A stretch of 64,000 bases of DNA from Halobacteria archaeon AArc-dxtr1 (GTDB lineage: Archaea > Halobacteriota > Halobacteria > Halobacteriales > Natrialbaceae). Each line of letters starts with the position of its first letter. The stretch's first letter is position 1. Both the position numbers and the translations under genes were made by a program. The stretch is from contig JAOPJY010000005.1 of the NCBI GenBank assembly GCA_025517425.1, positions 1 to 64,000 of the forward strand, read 5' to 3'. The notes below the pieces were generated by a model. It saw only the letters and a list, made by a program, of their open reading frames with translations. It did no database searches and was not told the origin of the DNA. Below are positions 8,112 to 16,074 of the stretch, piece after piece.

Positions 8112-10550
8112 TTAGTTGGTAGTTGCATCCTCAACTTGTTCAAGCGCAGCACGGAGAAGGCTGACCGCTGCTGGCCGATGAAGCGGCTCGTTCTGATTTC
8201 CACACTGGCTGCTCATCAAGCATGCGGGACAGCCAACGTCGCGCCCGCAGTCACAGCCATCAATGCGCTCAACAGTCCGCAGGGCGACCGCCTGGAAGTG
8301 TTCGTAGACACTGTGTGCGAACCCGACACCGCCCTCGATCGCATCATGAATGAACCACACCGGAGCTCCGACTTCGTGATGACGAAGCGTGGACAGTCCC
8401 CCCATGTCGCTGTTGTCTAACCGGAGTTCCAGCGGTGCCATCTTGATCATACCATGCTCGCCACCGTGGAGCCCACCAACTACAGTGTATTCTTCTTCAC
8501 CCATCGATGCGAACTCTGCGCCCTCATCCGGTTGAAGATAGGAGCTTCGCGGAATCTCGCGCAGCACTCGAGTAACGATCTCCTGGGGGAATGCGATCCA
8601 CATGAGCTGCGTGCGGAGGGAAATCGGATCAAGATCAATGGGAATCAGCGGTTCGACGACTTCACCAGTGTGCATGTCGATGACGTTGTAGGCAGTGTAA
8701 TTGATATGCACCGTTCCCATGCCGGCACAGAGTTGATAGCCGCCGTCTAGGTCATATGATCGCTCAACGTCCAAGTCGGTGATCTGTTTGTCATGGATCG
8801 CCTGGGTATAGTTCGTGGAATTCGAGCGTTCGACGGTGACGTACGGGTTGATGCGGTCCTCGACGACTTCCTGAACTTCGTACTGGTCCCCGTCATACAG
8901 CACCAACGCGCCGGGATGATACTCTCGGTACACACGCTCTTTGTCGAGGGGCTCCATGTCGATCTCTCCGTCCACCTGCCTCACATCGTATTGCTCGTCA
9001 GTGGTCGCGTACAGCGAAATTCCACTCTGTGGGCGGGCGGTCCCGTTGTACTGGGCACCCCGGTCCAGGTCTCCAACCATCTGCCCGGCAGCCTGCCACA
9101 TGTCGATCGCTCGTGCAAGCCGATCCCGTGGGCCGAACCACTCGGTGTCCGATTCAGTGAGGGGGCGTTCAGATGCGGCACAGAGGATGTGCTTAGCGTA
9201 CACCGGGTTATTCGAGAGATCGATGACGGCATCCTCCACGTTCTCTTCAAGCACGTAGTCGGGATTGTTTAGAATATACTGGTCGATGGCGTCTGATTGG
9301 GGAACAAACACGGACAGTGAGTCGGTTGTACCCCGGCCCGCACGGCCGATACGCTGCCAGAATGATTGCCGGGTGCCGGGATAGCCAGCGAGTACTGTCG
9401 CATCCATTGACCCGATATCGATTCCCAGTTCCAGCGCACTGGTCGAGATTACCCCGTCAACCTGACCACCGTTCAACTGATTCTCAACGGCGCGTCGCTT
9501 TTGTTTGCTGAGCCCAGCGTGGTACGGTGCGACGTCGATATATTTCCCATCTGGATGGTCCCGGGCGGCTTCGATGGCGCGCTTGACGCCAATCTCCGTG
9601 CCTTGGCGCGAGTCGGTGAACATCAGCGTCTGGACATCATTTTTCGCCAAGTGCACCAAAGCACCTGCAGCTTCATCATCTGCGTTCTCTCGCATTGAGG
9701 GGAGAATCTCGTCCTCATCCAACTCGCTGACTAACTCGTCCGTCTCCTGGATCGGAGGCTGCCAGAAACCGATCTCTCGACGGCCGTGAGGACTACCATC
9801 CTCGTCGATAACTTGGAACTCGGCCCCGGTCAGATGCTCGGAGTGTTCCCGAGGGTTACCGATCGTAGCAGTTGAACAAACCAGCTGCGGATCAGAACCG
9901 TAGTGATCGAGCAGGCGTCGGAGCCGACGAATAACCCATGCAACGTGCATCCCGTGAACTCCGGTATAGGTGTGACACTCGTCGATAGCCATGAGTTCAC
10001 AGTTCTGGAAGACGTCACGCCACTTCATGTGGGAGTCGAGATACTGGTTGATGCCTGCGAAGTTCGAAATAACAACATCGACGCGGTCTCTGATGAGTTT
10101 CTTCCGATCCTGCTTCGTATCGCCATCGTAGGTTTCAGCGATAGCGTCGATATCAAGCTGGTTGAACAGGTCGTTGACTGCTCGTTCTTGATCCGCGCTC
10201 AGTGCTTTCGTCGGATACAGGAAAAGGGCGCGAGCGTCCGGGTTTTGAATCTTCAGGAGACAGAAATAGATCGTGTAGATCCAGGTTTTCCCCGAAGCGG
10301 TGGAGGTCGCGACGGTCGCATTATTGCCCGCTTGCAGCTCTCGAATCGCCTCAGCCTGATGGCTGTAGAGGTCATTTTCAAGGTGGTCTGCAAGCCCATC
10401 CGGTAACACGTCTGTAGCTGGGACTGTGTTTGCTGCTCGTGGTGGGTCCGCTATTGTGTCGACGAGTTGCCCCTTGTAGTTGGGGAAGGTCTCTTCGAGT
10501 GTTTCGATATTCAGGACTGCGTCAAGCGACGGAGTTGGGTTTTGGCTCAT
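8112..10550 (-). CDS. mrfA: DEAD/DEAH-box helicase with DUF1998 zinc domain (MrfA-like)
   Basis: 812 residues. Superfamily 2 helicase: Q-like region LYSHQAEAIR, Walker A TSTASGKT at 82-89, DECH box at 190-193, motif III STATIGNP, and conserved helicase C-terminal motifs (DSRQGTEIGVKRA, ALELGIDIG, IGRAGRG). The C-terminus is a DUF1998-type zinc module with Cys at 766, 768, 774, 777 and 783 (CDCGRDVGCPAC). This order matches Bacillus MrfA (YprA) and the Hrq1 family, which act in repair of mitomycin-type lesions. It starts three bases after the exonuclease gene ends, the same helicase-exonuclease pairing as mrfAB. A defence role is possible, since DUF1998 helicases also occur in defence systems. 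Confidence 0.88.
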   Translation of the reverse strand: MSQNPTPSLDAVLNIETLEETFPNYKGQLVDTIADPPRAANTVPATDVLPDGLADHLENDLYSHQAEAIRELQAGNNATVATSTASGKTWIYTIYFCLLKIQNPDARALFLYPTKALSADQERAVNDLFNQLDIDAIAETYDGDTKQDRKKLIRDRVDVVISNFAGINQYLDSHMKWRDVFQNCELMAIDECHTYTGVHGMHVAWVIRRLRRLLDHYGSDPQLVCSTATIGNPREHSEHLTGAEFQVIDEDGSPHGRREIGFWQPPIQETDELVSELDEDEILPSMRENADDEAAGALVHLAKNDVQTLMFTDSRQGTEIGVKRAIEAARDHPDGKYIDVAPYHAGLSKQKRRAVENQLNGGQVDGVISTSALELGIDIGSMDATVLAGYPGTRQSFWQRIGRAGRGTTDSLSVFVPQSDAIDQYILNNPDYVLEENVEDAVIDLSNNPVYAKHILCAASERPLTESDTEWFGPRDRLARAIDMWQAAGQMVGDLDRGAQYNGTARPQSGISLYATTDEQYDVRQVDGEIDMEPLDKERVYREYHPGALVLYDGDQYEVQEVVEDRINPYVTVERSNSTNYTQAIHDKQITDLDVERSYDLDGGYQLCAGMGTVHINYTAYNVIDMHTGEVVEPLIPIDLDPISLRTQLMWIAFPQEIVTRVLREIPRSSYLQPDEGAEFASMGEEEYTVVGGLHGGEHGMIKMAPLELRLDNSDMGGLSTLRHHEVGAPVWFIHDAIEGGVGFAHSVYEHFQAVALRTVERIDGCDCGRDVGCPACLMSSQCGNQNEPLHRPAAVSLLRAALEQVEDATTN

Positions 10551-10553
10551 GAA

Positions 10554-11987
10554 TTAGAAATCGCTAAGGGTTCCTTGGGACGTGGAGTTCCTATTCGACG
10601 AACGAGTTCCGCTACTGTTTGAGGTCATTCGGTTGGTCGAATCATTGATTTTGTGATAAATGTGCGCTAACGCCCGGACATCGTCTTCGCAGTATCGTTT
10701 GTGTCGCTCCCAATCTAACTCGGTAGCCGGGCAGGGGTTTGCAGCATAGCGTTGGAACAATCGGGCGACTTCAGCACCAGTCAGACCGGTATCGAGTGGT
10801 TCCCAGCCGAGCGCCTCCGCGACATCCTCCAGTTTATTCGTCAACCCAGGTAGTGTCGCGTTGTTCTCTCTAACCGCCCAATCGTAGAGATCGAACCGGT
10901 ACGTACTTTCCCAGAAGTCGAGGTATCTGGGGCAATGGTCCGCGATATGTTCGTTGATCACGGGGAAATCAAAGTTCCAGCCGTTGTAGGCCACAATAGG
11001 CTGATCTCGCCCGAATTCAGCGAGCCACGACAGAAATGCTTCAAGCGCCACCTCTGGTTTTGATGGATCAGTCTCGATGAACGGCATGTATCGGTCGTTC
11101 TGGGCTGGAAGGTAGACACCGATGAGCCAGACAATTGTGGGATTGAGTCCATCGGTTTCGATATCAATAAAAATCGGGTCGCTCTTTGGCAGGCTTGCGC
11201 CCGGTGCCTTCCGCACCTCGCCTTGCTCGATCACCTGTGCGGATTCGATGGCCGTCCGGGCAGTTGCTTGGCCCAACCCGGAGAGTTTCGAGATCTCGTG
11301 GACCGACGATGTCGAGAGGTCTTGCCGTGAGTGAATGCCTGCCTGGTAGAGCGTCTCTACCCGTGATTCACCGATCTGGTCGACGGCTTGCAGCCCGAAT
11401 TGCTCCAGCTTTCTGGTTTTCCCGCCGACAACGCCGTCGGGTTGGAGTTCGAAGTGTGCGAGACCGGCATGGATGGTTCCTTGCTGTTTATTCGCTCCAG
11501 GCATAACGCCCTGGACATCAACGCTCTGCCACTCCGCACGATATTCCGGATTTGCTTCAATCGTGAGGTGTGTGAATTCGCCTACGGCATCATGCTCAGC
11601 GAGCACCGCCCGGTACTCTGTAAGGCCGTCAAGTCGCGCCTCTAAATCGATGAGGTCGACGGAAACAGCGAGCTGATCCGAGAGGAGGAATATCTCTGAA
11701 CACCCTTTCTTTGGGTTCGTATTTTGAATGACGGTCTCGAGATCTCCGGGGGTAGAAATCCAGACCAACTGGGTGTCATTTGTTCTTGCTATTTCGAGCG
11801 GTTTGCCGGAGTTGAGCGGTTGGGTCATCACCCGTACAGAGTCCCCGAGTTCAGCCCTTAGGAACGGCTCGTGGATTCGGTGAGGGGTGAAGACGACATC
11901 GGAATCGAAGTAGCGGACGATATCTTGGAGCTGGTTCCCTCTACAGCGCTGCATTGTCACCTCCGGCAAGACCGTCAACCCGATCAT
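10554..11987 (-). CDS. mrfB: RNase H-fold exonuclease (MrfB/YprB-like)
   Basis: 477 residues. The N-terminal half is unassigned with a helix-hairpin-helix region at about 200-250 (two repeats around LGQATARTAIE). The C-terminal half is a DEDD-type exonuclease: DIETDG at 275-280, YNGWNFDFPVI near 335 and YCEDDVRALAHIY near 445. This corresponds to YprB/MrfB, the 3'-5' exonuclease that works with MrfA. The start is set by a four-base ATGA overlap with a 31-codon ORF upstream; a second ATG 11 codons in is also possible. Role in lesion excision is inferred from the paired helicase. Confidence 0.85.
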   Translation of the reverse strand: MIGLTVLPEVTMQRCRGNQLQDIVRYFDSDVVFTPHRIHEPFLRAELGDSVRVMTQPLNSGKPLEIARTNDTQLVWISTPGDLETVIQNTNPKKGCSEIFLLSDQLAVSVDLIDLEARLDGLTEYRAVLAEHDAVGEFTHLTIEANPEYRAEWQSVDVQGVMPGANKQQGTIHAGLAHFELQPDGVVGGKTRKLEQFGLQAVDQIGESRVETLYQAGIHSRQDLSTSSVHEISKLSGLGQATARTAIESAQVIEQGEVRKAPGASLPKSDPIFIDIETDGLNPTIVWLIGVYLPAQNDRYMPFIETDPSKPEVALEAFLSWLAEFGRDQPIVAYNGWNFDFPVINEHIADHCPRYLDFWESTYRFDLYDWAVRENNATLPGLTNKLEDVAEALGWEPLDTGLTGAEVARLFQRYAANPCPATELDWERHKRYCEDDVRALAHIYHKINDSTNRMTSNSSGTRSSNRNSTSQGTLSDF

Positions 11988-12079
11988 GATTTGCCACCGG
12001 ATCGACTGTTCCGCACGGTTCTCGTCCGTGGTAGTTCTGGGTTCGGCTGCGCGTCAAGTTCGATGATAAGCTTGTCCAT
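11984..12079 (-). CDS. 31-residue ORF coupling the nuclease and exonuclease genes
   Basis: ATG at 12077-12079, 31 codons (MDKLIIELDAQPNPELPRTR...), stop overlapping the exonuclease ATG by four bases; it begins eight bases after the stop of the Cas4-like gene. Perfect fit into the operon suggests it is translated, possibly to couple translation. It could also be a short accessory peptide. No family is recognised. Confidence 0.4.
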   Translation of the reverse strand: MDKLIIELDAQPNPELPRTRTVRNSRSGGKS

Positions 12080-12086
12080 GAATAGG

Positions 12087-12926
12087 TTACCCCCGTTCTT
12101 CTCCTTGGGCCAGCGCGAGGTCACACCCAGAGCGGAAGCGACAGCTAACACACTTCTTCCAGTGATTGGCACCGGACGGCTCGCCGCCGTCACGCCAAAA
12201 GGCTGCATATGCACGGAGTTGCCTACCCTGCTGAATGTCCCGTTCGTAAGCAAGCGTATGTTGGCGGATGTTCGGGTGGAGTGTTGACTTCTCGTTGAGT
12301 TTGACCGCAATATCGTCGCCGTCTTCGGCTGCGAGCAGGAGTTGTGCTCTGCTCACCTCGACGGCGTTGAATTTGGACTGCGGGTATTTGAGATAGCGGG
12401 TAGAGAGGTCTGAGACATCGAATCCAATTCGATCTAGTAGGTTTCCGTGACACCATAAGAGGAATCTCTCATTCGGGAAGAGCTGGTCAAGATACCGGTC
12501 TTTGGTTACGCCACGAACGAGCGTCAGTTGAACCGGTTGACTATCTACGAACCGAAGAAAGGTCGGCCGCCCCACCAAAATCATGTTCACGATCTCATGA
12601 GCGAGTGGGAAGTAGATCAATGAGACATCGCCTGCCTGAATATCGTCCCAGGCGTCCGCGAGTGTGTACTCATTATCGGTGGTCCCCGTCGTTTCGATCA
12701 GTTCGTTATGTTGTTCCTGTGCACGGATAAGTCGCTCTGGGAGGGATTCCTCATTCGGGATTTCAGCACGCTCAAACTGTGCTTTCTGCTCGCAGTAGTG
12801 CTGGGTCTCCAGAGTGCTGAAGGGGATGATTCGCTCTCTGTCATCTTCCGATATTGACTCGAACAGCGCTAACTGGTGGCGAGCAATCTCGGTGAGTGGT
12901 GTCGAGTGCGTCCGGTCGCCAGCCAT
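12087..12926 (-). CDS. Cas4/AddB-like Fe-S protein with degenerate nuclease motifs
   Basis: 279 residues from ATG 12926 (MAGDRTHSTPL); longer versions to 13037 need an unlikely start. Seen: an N-terminal Cys in FSTLETQHYCEQKAQF and a C-terminal CVSCRFRSGC, the one-plus-three Cys pattern of the Cas4/AddB iron-sulphur cluster. The PD-(D/E)XK core looks damaged: where related haloarchaeal proteins, as I remember them, have GRPDFLRF and an ELKF strand, this one has GRPTFLRF and QLTLVRGV, so catalytic Asp, Glu and Lys seem replaced. It may be a structural DNA-end-binding subunit. It is the first gene of the operon with the MrfB- and MrfA-like genes. Confidence 0.7.
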   Translation of the reverse strand: MAGDRTHSTPLTEIARHQLALFESISEDDRERIIPFSTLETQHYCEQKAQFERAEIPNEESLPERLIRAQEQHNELIETTGTTDNEYTLADAWDDIQAGDVSLIYFPLAHEIVNMILVGRPTFLRFVDSQPVQLTLVRGVTKDRYLDQLFPNERFLLWCHGNLLDRIGFDVSDLSTRYLKYPQSKFNAVEVSRAQLLLAAEDGDDIAVKLNEKSTLHPNIRQHTLAYERDIQQGRQLRAYAAFWRDGGEPSGANHWKKCVSCRFRSGCDLALAQGEERG

Positions 12927-13150
12927 ATGACAAATTACTCCCGCATACCCCATAGGGTTCCCTATTTTCCAAAATCGGACGCAGTCTGTCGATTTGGGTA
13001 AAATTACCAACATTTCATTTAAGTACGAAGTCCTCAACTTGATCCCCTACAATCACACGCACAGTAATTGCATCAGTACCCCTCTTCGAACGTATCAAGC
13101 ATGGTTTGTAGGGTGGCACCCCACACCTGCCGCTGTTCCGCTACGAGTGG

Positions 13151-13176
13151 TTTTTCGCGCCCCCAGAGAGGCGAAG
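13151..13176 (+). promoter_or_regulatory. T-run/hairpin leader element, copy C (degenerate)
   Basis: TTTTT at 13151-13155 followed by CGCGCCCCC and GGCG after a purine loop (AGAGA). The stem is only about four base pairs. It lies 23 bases before the broken gene at 13199, so decay is consistent with loss of the gene it served. Confidence 0.4.
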
Positions 13177-13198
13177 GCTCTAAATCGAGTTCTCCAAG

Positions 13199-13622
13199 AT
13201 GGTGATTTTCCGTGAGTCAGTGACAGCGTGCGACTGGTGTCTCGACCGGGAAGATTCCAGCCGATATCGCAAACACACAGTCAGGGGTGGTAAATCCCAG
13301 CGAAGTGCCCGAAGAGATTGAATCGATCGCGGTTGGGATCGCCGGTGAACAGCCACCGACGAACCTACTCATCGCTTTTAAAGCGGCTCAGCAGTGGTAC
13401 ATCCACGGCAAGAACGAATCCGATCCCACGTTCCAGTAGACCATCGAATGGACACGGTACCTTGCGACTGACGTGCCCAGCGACGTCGAGCAGTTCGACG
13501 CATTTCTCGAATACCTCACCACGCTCGGCTTTGCGGAGAAGAAACAAGCCCTCCGCCAGATAGCACTGTTTTTTGCGCCCCGAAGGGGTGCGGCGCGATC
13601 TGAATCGGCGCAATTGCGATAA
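13199..13622 (+). pseudogene. Broken haloarchaeal small protein (frameshift plus nonsense codon)
   Basis: The first frame reads MVIFRESVTACDWCLDREDS (CxxC motif) to a stop at 13319. The second frame, from about 13270, continues with EEIESIAVGIAGEQPPTNLL and AAQQWYIHGKNESD, is interrupted by TAG at 13437-13439 between FQ and TIEW, then continues to TAA at 13620-13622. I recall these blocks as one continuous family in haloarchaeal plasmids, so this is one gene with a one-base frameshift near 13270-13310 and a point nonsense mutation. The original end was probably earlier than 13622. No function is known. Confidence 0.72.
13569..13597 (+). promoter_or_regulatory. T-run/hairpin leader element, copy D
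   Basis: A run of six T (13569-13574), arm GCGCCCC (13575-13581), loop GAAGGGGT, arm GCGGCGC to about 13596, pairing at six of seven positions. It lies 43 bases before the ArdC-like ATG at 13640. Confidence 0.6.
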
Positions 13623-13639
13623 TTCAAGTCCTGAAAACC

Positions 13640-14566
13640 ATGGCTACGAGTAGTGATTCGTCGGTCTCGTTCGAGGAGACCGACACCCGACACGACGAGA
13701 TGCACAGTACCATCGAAGAGTGGATCGACGACCTCGTCGACCGCGTCGACGATGCACAAGCAAGTGAGGAATTTCAGGAGTGGTTAGACATCCAGAGTCG
13801 CTTCCACGACTATTCGCACCGAAATACGCTCCTCATCAAACTGCAGTATCCAGAGGCAACGAAGGTTGCTGGCTACAACACATGGCGAAACGACTTCGAT
13901 CGGCATGTCCAGGAAGGCGAACAGGCCATCTGGATCTGGGCTCCGATCATCACCAAGCGATGTCCCGAGTGTGAGAATTCGCCCAGCTACCACGAGAAAA
14001 TCGGCTGTGAGTACAACGAGACGTCGCCGGATGAATGGTCGAAAGGACTCGTCGGGTTCAAACCAGCGCCAGTCTTCGACGTGTCCCAAACGGAAGGAGA
14101 GCCGCTTCCCGAACTGGAGACTGCAGCGATGGGCGACGCCGACGACCTGGTGCCAGCGCTCAAAGGGGCAGCTGATGAACTCGGTGTGAAGGTACGCATC
14201 GTCGATGCTGACGACTGGGACCATGGCGACGCGAAGGGGGTCTGTAAGTACCGGAGCCTACACGACCTCCAGCCAGTCGTCGAAGCGAGAGCCCGATCGA
14301 ACCTAGCAGACCTCGCCGTCACGTTGATTCACGAGTACGCCCACGCGCTGCTCCACTTCGATATCGAGAATGAACCCGAACGGGCAAAACGAGAAGTCGA
14401 AGCAGAAGCCGTCGCGTACATTTTCGGTCGGTATTTCGGACTCGACACGAGCGGATCTGCGTTCTATCTCGCTGCGTGGCAGGGCGATGACTCGGAGGTG
14501 ATTCAAGAGCGCCTCGGCCGAATCAGTTCCACCGCTCAGGAGATAATTGGGTCACTCGAGGAGTGA
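13640..14566 (+). CDS. ArdC-like antirestriction protein with zinc metallopeptidase motif
   Basis: 308 residues. The N-terminal region (SRFHDYSHRNTLLIKLQYPE, AGYNTWRNDF, EGEQAIWIWAP) is the ArdC ssDNA-binding domain, followed by a Cys-containing insert (CPEC near 110) and the conserved KPAPVFDVSQTEG strand. The C-terminal half is an ImmA/IrrE-type zincin with HEYAH at about 230-234 and a downstream acidic ligand in EVEAEAVAYIFG. Plasmid ArdC proteins bind incoming single-stranded DNA and protect it from restriction, fitting the conjugation operon at 51663-64000. It has its own hairpin leader and is followed by another hairpin and the SWIM gene. Confidence 0.88.
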   Translation: MATSSDSSVSFEETDTRHDEMHSTIEEWIDDLVDRVDDAQASEEFQEWLDIQSRFHDYSHRNTLLIKLQYPEATKVAGYNTWRNDFDRHVQEGEQAIWIWAPIITKRCPECENSPSYHEKIGCEYNETSPDEWSKGLVGFKPAPVFDVSQTEGEPLPELETAAMGDADDLVPALKGAADELGVKVRIVDADDWDHGDAKGVCKYRSLHDLQPVVEARARSNLADLAVTLIHEYAHALLHFDIENEPERAKREVEAEAVAYIFGRYFGLDTSGSAFYLAAWQGDDSEVIQERLGRISSTAQEIIGSLEE

Positions 14567-14635
14567 CGATTCCGACAACCTCTGAAGCAGTACTCACAGT
14601 CAGAGCTAATTGAGTTCCAAGTGCGGTATAAACGG

Positions 14636-14665
14636 TTTTTCACGCCGTCGAAGGGCGACGGCGTG
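14636..14665 (+). promoter_or_regulatory. T-run/hairpin leader element, copy E
   Basis: TTTTT at 14636-14640, then a perfect 10-bp stem CACGCCGTCG (14641-14650) / CGACGGCGTG (14656-14665) with loop AAGGG. A TATAAA-like box lies just before it (14627-14632). The next ATG is at 14698. Confidence 0.65.
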
Positions 14666-14697
14666 CGCGAACTCGTCACGTCGATTCAGCTGAAATC

Positions 14698-15237
14698 ATG
14701 ACCGAACGAACTGACATCGTCGAGATACAGAACGAAGACGAAACAGAACACGATGAGCGAGTGTATTCAACAGATGGTGGAGTTATAGCATCGACTCCAG
14801 CAGCTTCGACAACTGCTGAAGCTCTCCAGCAACCCCCTATTGGCGAAGACCCGTGTCAGGAGGAACTCGAGCCCCGCACAAAACGAGCTCGAACCGAAGA
14901 GATGGATGTCTCGTTGCTGCAGAAGGGAGGAATCTATGAGGTGCAAGCGGAGTCAGGAAACATCTACGAGGTCGACGTCGCGAGTAAGACGTGTACGTGT
15001 CCAGATTTCATGAAGCGGAATCCAAGCGGTGGGTGTAAACATCTACGGCGAACCGATCTCGAAATTCGGAGTGGGAACGTGCCTCGTCCCGATGGCCGTC
15101 TCCCGAAGACGATGGATGTGGTCGAACAACTTGCAGCGGAAATTCATGAGTTGGACCAAGAGATTGAAGAACGAGAGGATCGACGACAAGAACTCGAAGC
15201 CACGGCGGCGATTATGGAGGAGTTCTCGATCCAGTAG
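14698..15237 (+). CDS. SWIM zinc-finger protein
   Basis: 179 residues. An acidic, probably disordered N-terminus of about 70 residues is followed by a SWIM finger: CTCPDF near residue 99 and GGCKHL near 112, giving the CxC...CxH pattern, embedded in strands (GIYEVQAESGNIYEVDVASK). The C-terminus is a coiled coil of about 45 residues (EIHELDQEIEEREDRRQE). SWIM domains bind DNA or proteins; the exact role here is unknown. The gene sits between the ArdC-like gene and the second spaced inverted repeat. Confidence 0.85.
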   Translation: MTERTDIVEIQNEDETEHDERVYSTDGGVIASTPAASTTAEALQQPPIGEDPCQEELEPRTKRARTEEMDVSLLQKGGIYEVQAESGNIYEVDVASKTCTCPDFMKRNPSGGCKHLRRTDLEIRSGNVPRPDGRLPKTMDVVEQLAAEIHELDQEIEEREDRRQELEATAAIMEEFSIQ

Positions 15238-15246
15238 ATGAGAGAT

Positions 15247-15288
15247 TTAACCAACAGTTCTAAGATATCGGCCAACAATGTTGGTTAA
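15247..15288. repeat. Spaced inverted repeat TTAACCAAC/GTTGGTTAA, copy 2
   Basis: Arms at 15247-15255 and 15280-15288 with a 24-base spacer; the arms extend to 10 bp here (TTAACCAACA / TGTTGGTTAA). It lies between the SWIM gene and the next small gene, 14 bases before its ATG. Confidence 0.85.
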
Positions 15289-15302
15289 CGGAGCCGTGAC
15301 CC

Positions 15303-15626
15303 ATGTCATACTCTCCACCAGACCCACCTCGCGAAGTCCCACCTGACATCGCTTCGAAGCTCGAGGAACAATCTCCAGAGGTGCTTCGGCAAATCGCTCG
15401 ATTCGCCGAGGAGCTTGCCGAACATCGCGAGCGAGAAGCACGACTAGCTGAAAAAGAAGAGGATGAGGAGGTCGATGACCGCCCCGAAGACCTTCCAGAC
15501 GACGTCCCTGCAAAGGCGACGATCACGATAAAGGAAATCAATGACAATCGCTACTACTACTGGCAGTGGCGAGACGGAGAAAAAATCCGATCTCAATATA
15601 AAGGCCCCGTCAGTCCCGACGAGTAG
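15303..15626 (+). CDS. Small helical protein with C-terminal strand pair (DUF6788-like)
   Basis: 107 residues. The N-terminal half is a charged helix (EVLRQIARFAEELAEHRERE), then an acidic Pro-rich linker, then ITIKEINDNRYYYWQWRDGE and SQYKGPV, a block I remember from DUF6788-type proteins of mobile elements. The function is unknown. ATG 15303 lies 14 bases after the spaced inverted repeat, so that site could influence its expression. It is the last gene before the replication origin. Confidence 0.75.
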   Translation: MSYSPPDPPREVPPDIASKLEEQSPEVLRQIARFAEELAEHREREARLAEKEEDEEVDDRPEDLPDDVPAKATITIKEINDNRYYYWQWRDGEKIRSQYKGPVSPDE

Positions 15627-15682
15627 ACGAGATTGAACCAGAGCCGAAGGTTTGTTTCAGCACCATTGAACCCTCAGCAGAC

Positions 15683-15738
15683 GACACCCCCCAGAGTGTG
15701 AATGGGATCGGTTTACCGACACCCCTCAGTGTGAATGG
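15683..15738 (+). repeat. Two direct copies of a GACACCCC...GTGTGAATGG repeat
   Basis: GACACCCCCCAGAGTGTGAA at 15683-15702 (continuing TGG) and a near copy at 15718-15738 lacking two bases. They are spaced 35 bases start to start, just left of the Orc-box cluster, and may be further initiator or regulator sites. Confidence 0.5.
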
Positions 15739-15857
15739 TCTACCACCAGGGGTGCCGTGATTGAGAAGCTCTTAATACCAGAAGTCCCCGAACGGCAGGA
15801 GGTTTCTCCACGACGTCCTCATCGAGGAGACCGACGACGATTAAAAATCGTGAGATC

Positions 15858-16052
15858 CACCCCCCATTTTCGAGCTGTAAATCGGAGAGGGAGAGGAGAC
15901 AGCACATCAACATGCTATAGAACGTCGTATCTCTAAGGTCACCCACCCCCCGTTTTCGAGTAGTAACGAGACACCCCGACAAATGACATCCCCCATTTTC
16001 GAGCTGTAAGCATCACCCGGGCCGCGAACACCCCCCGTTTTCGAGTAGTAAG
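15858..16052 (+). repeat. Left origin repeat cluster (four Orc-box-like repeats)
   Basis: Four direct copies of a C-run followed by (A/G)TTTTCGAG(T/C)(A/T)GTAA at 15858-15881, 15944-15966, 15987-16010 and 16029-16052. The last ends 23 bases before the stop of orc1. The same unit recurs on the other side of the gene, so they are candidate Orc1 binding boxes. Of the 448-base gap 15627-16074, the remainder holds the GTGTGAATGG repeats and a short reading-frame end (NGRRFLHDVLIEETDDD, about 15790-15843) that may be a gene remnant. Confidence 0.8.
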
Positions 16053-16074
16053 TGCAGGGAGAATCTGAGCGAGA

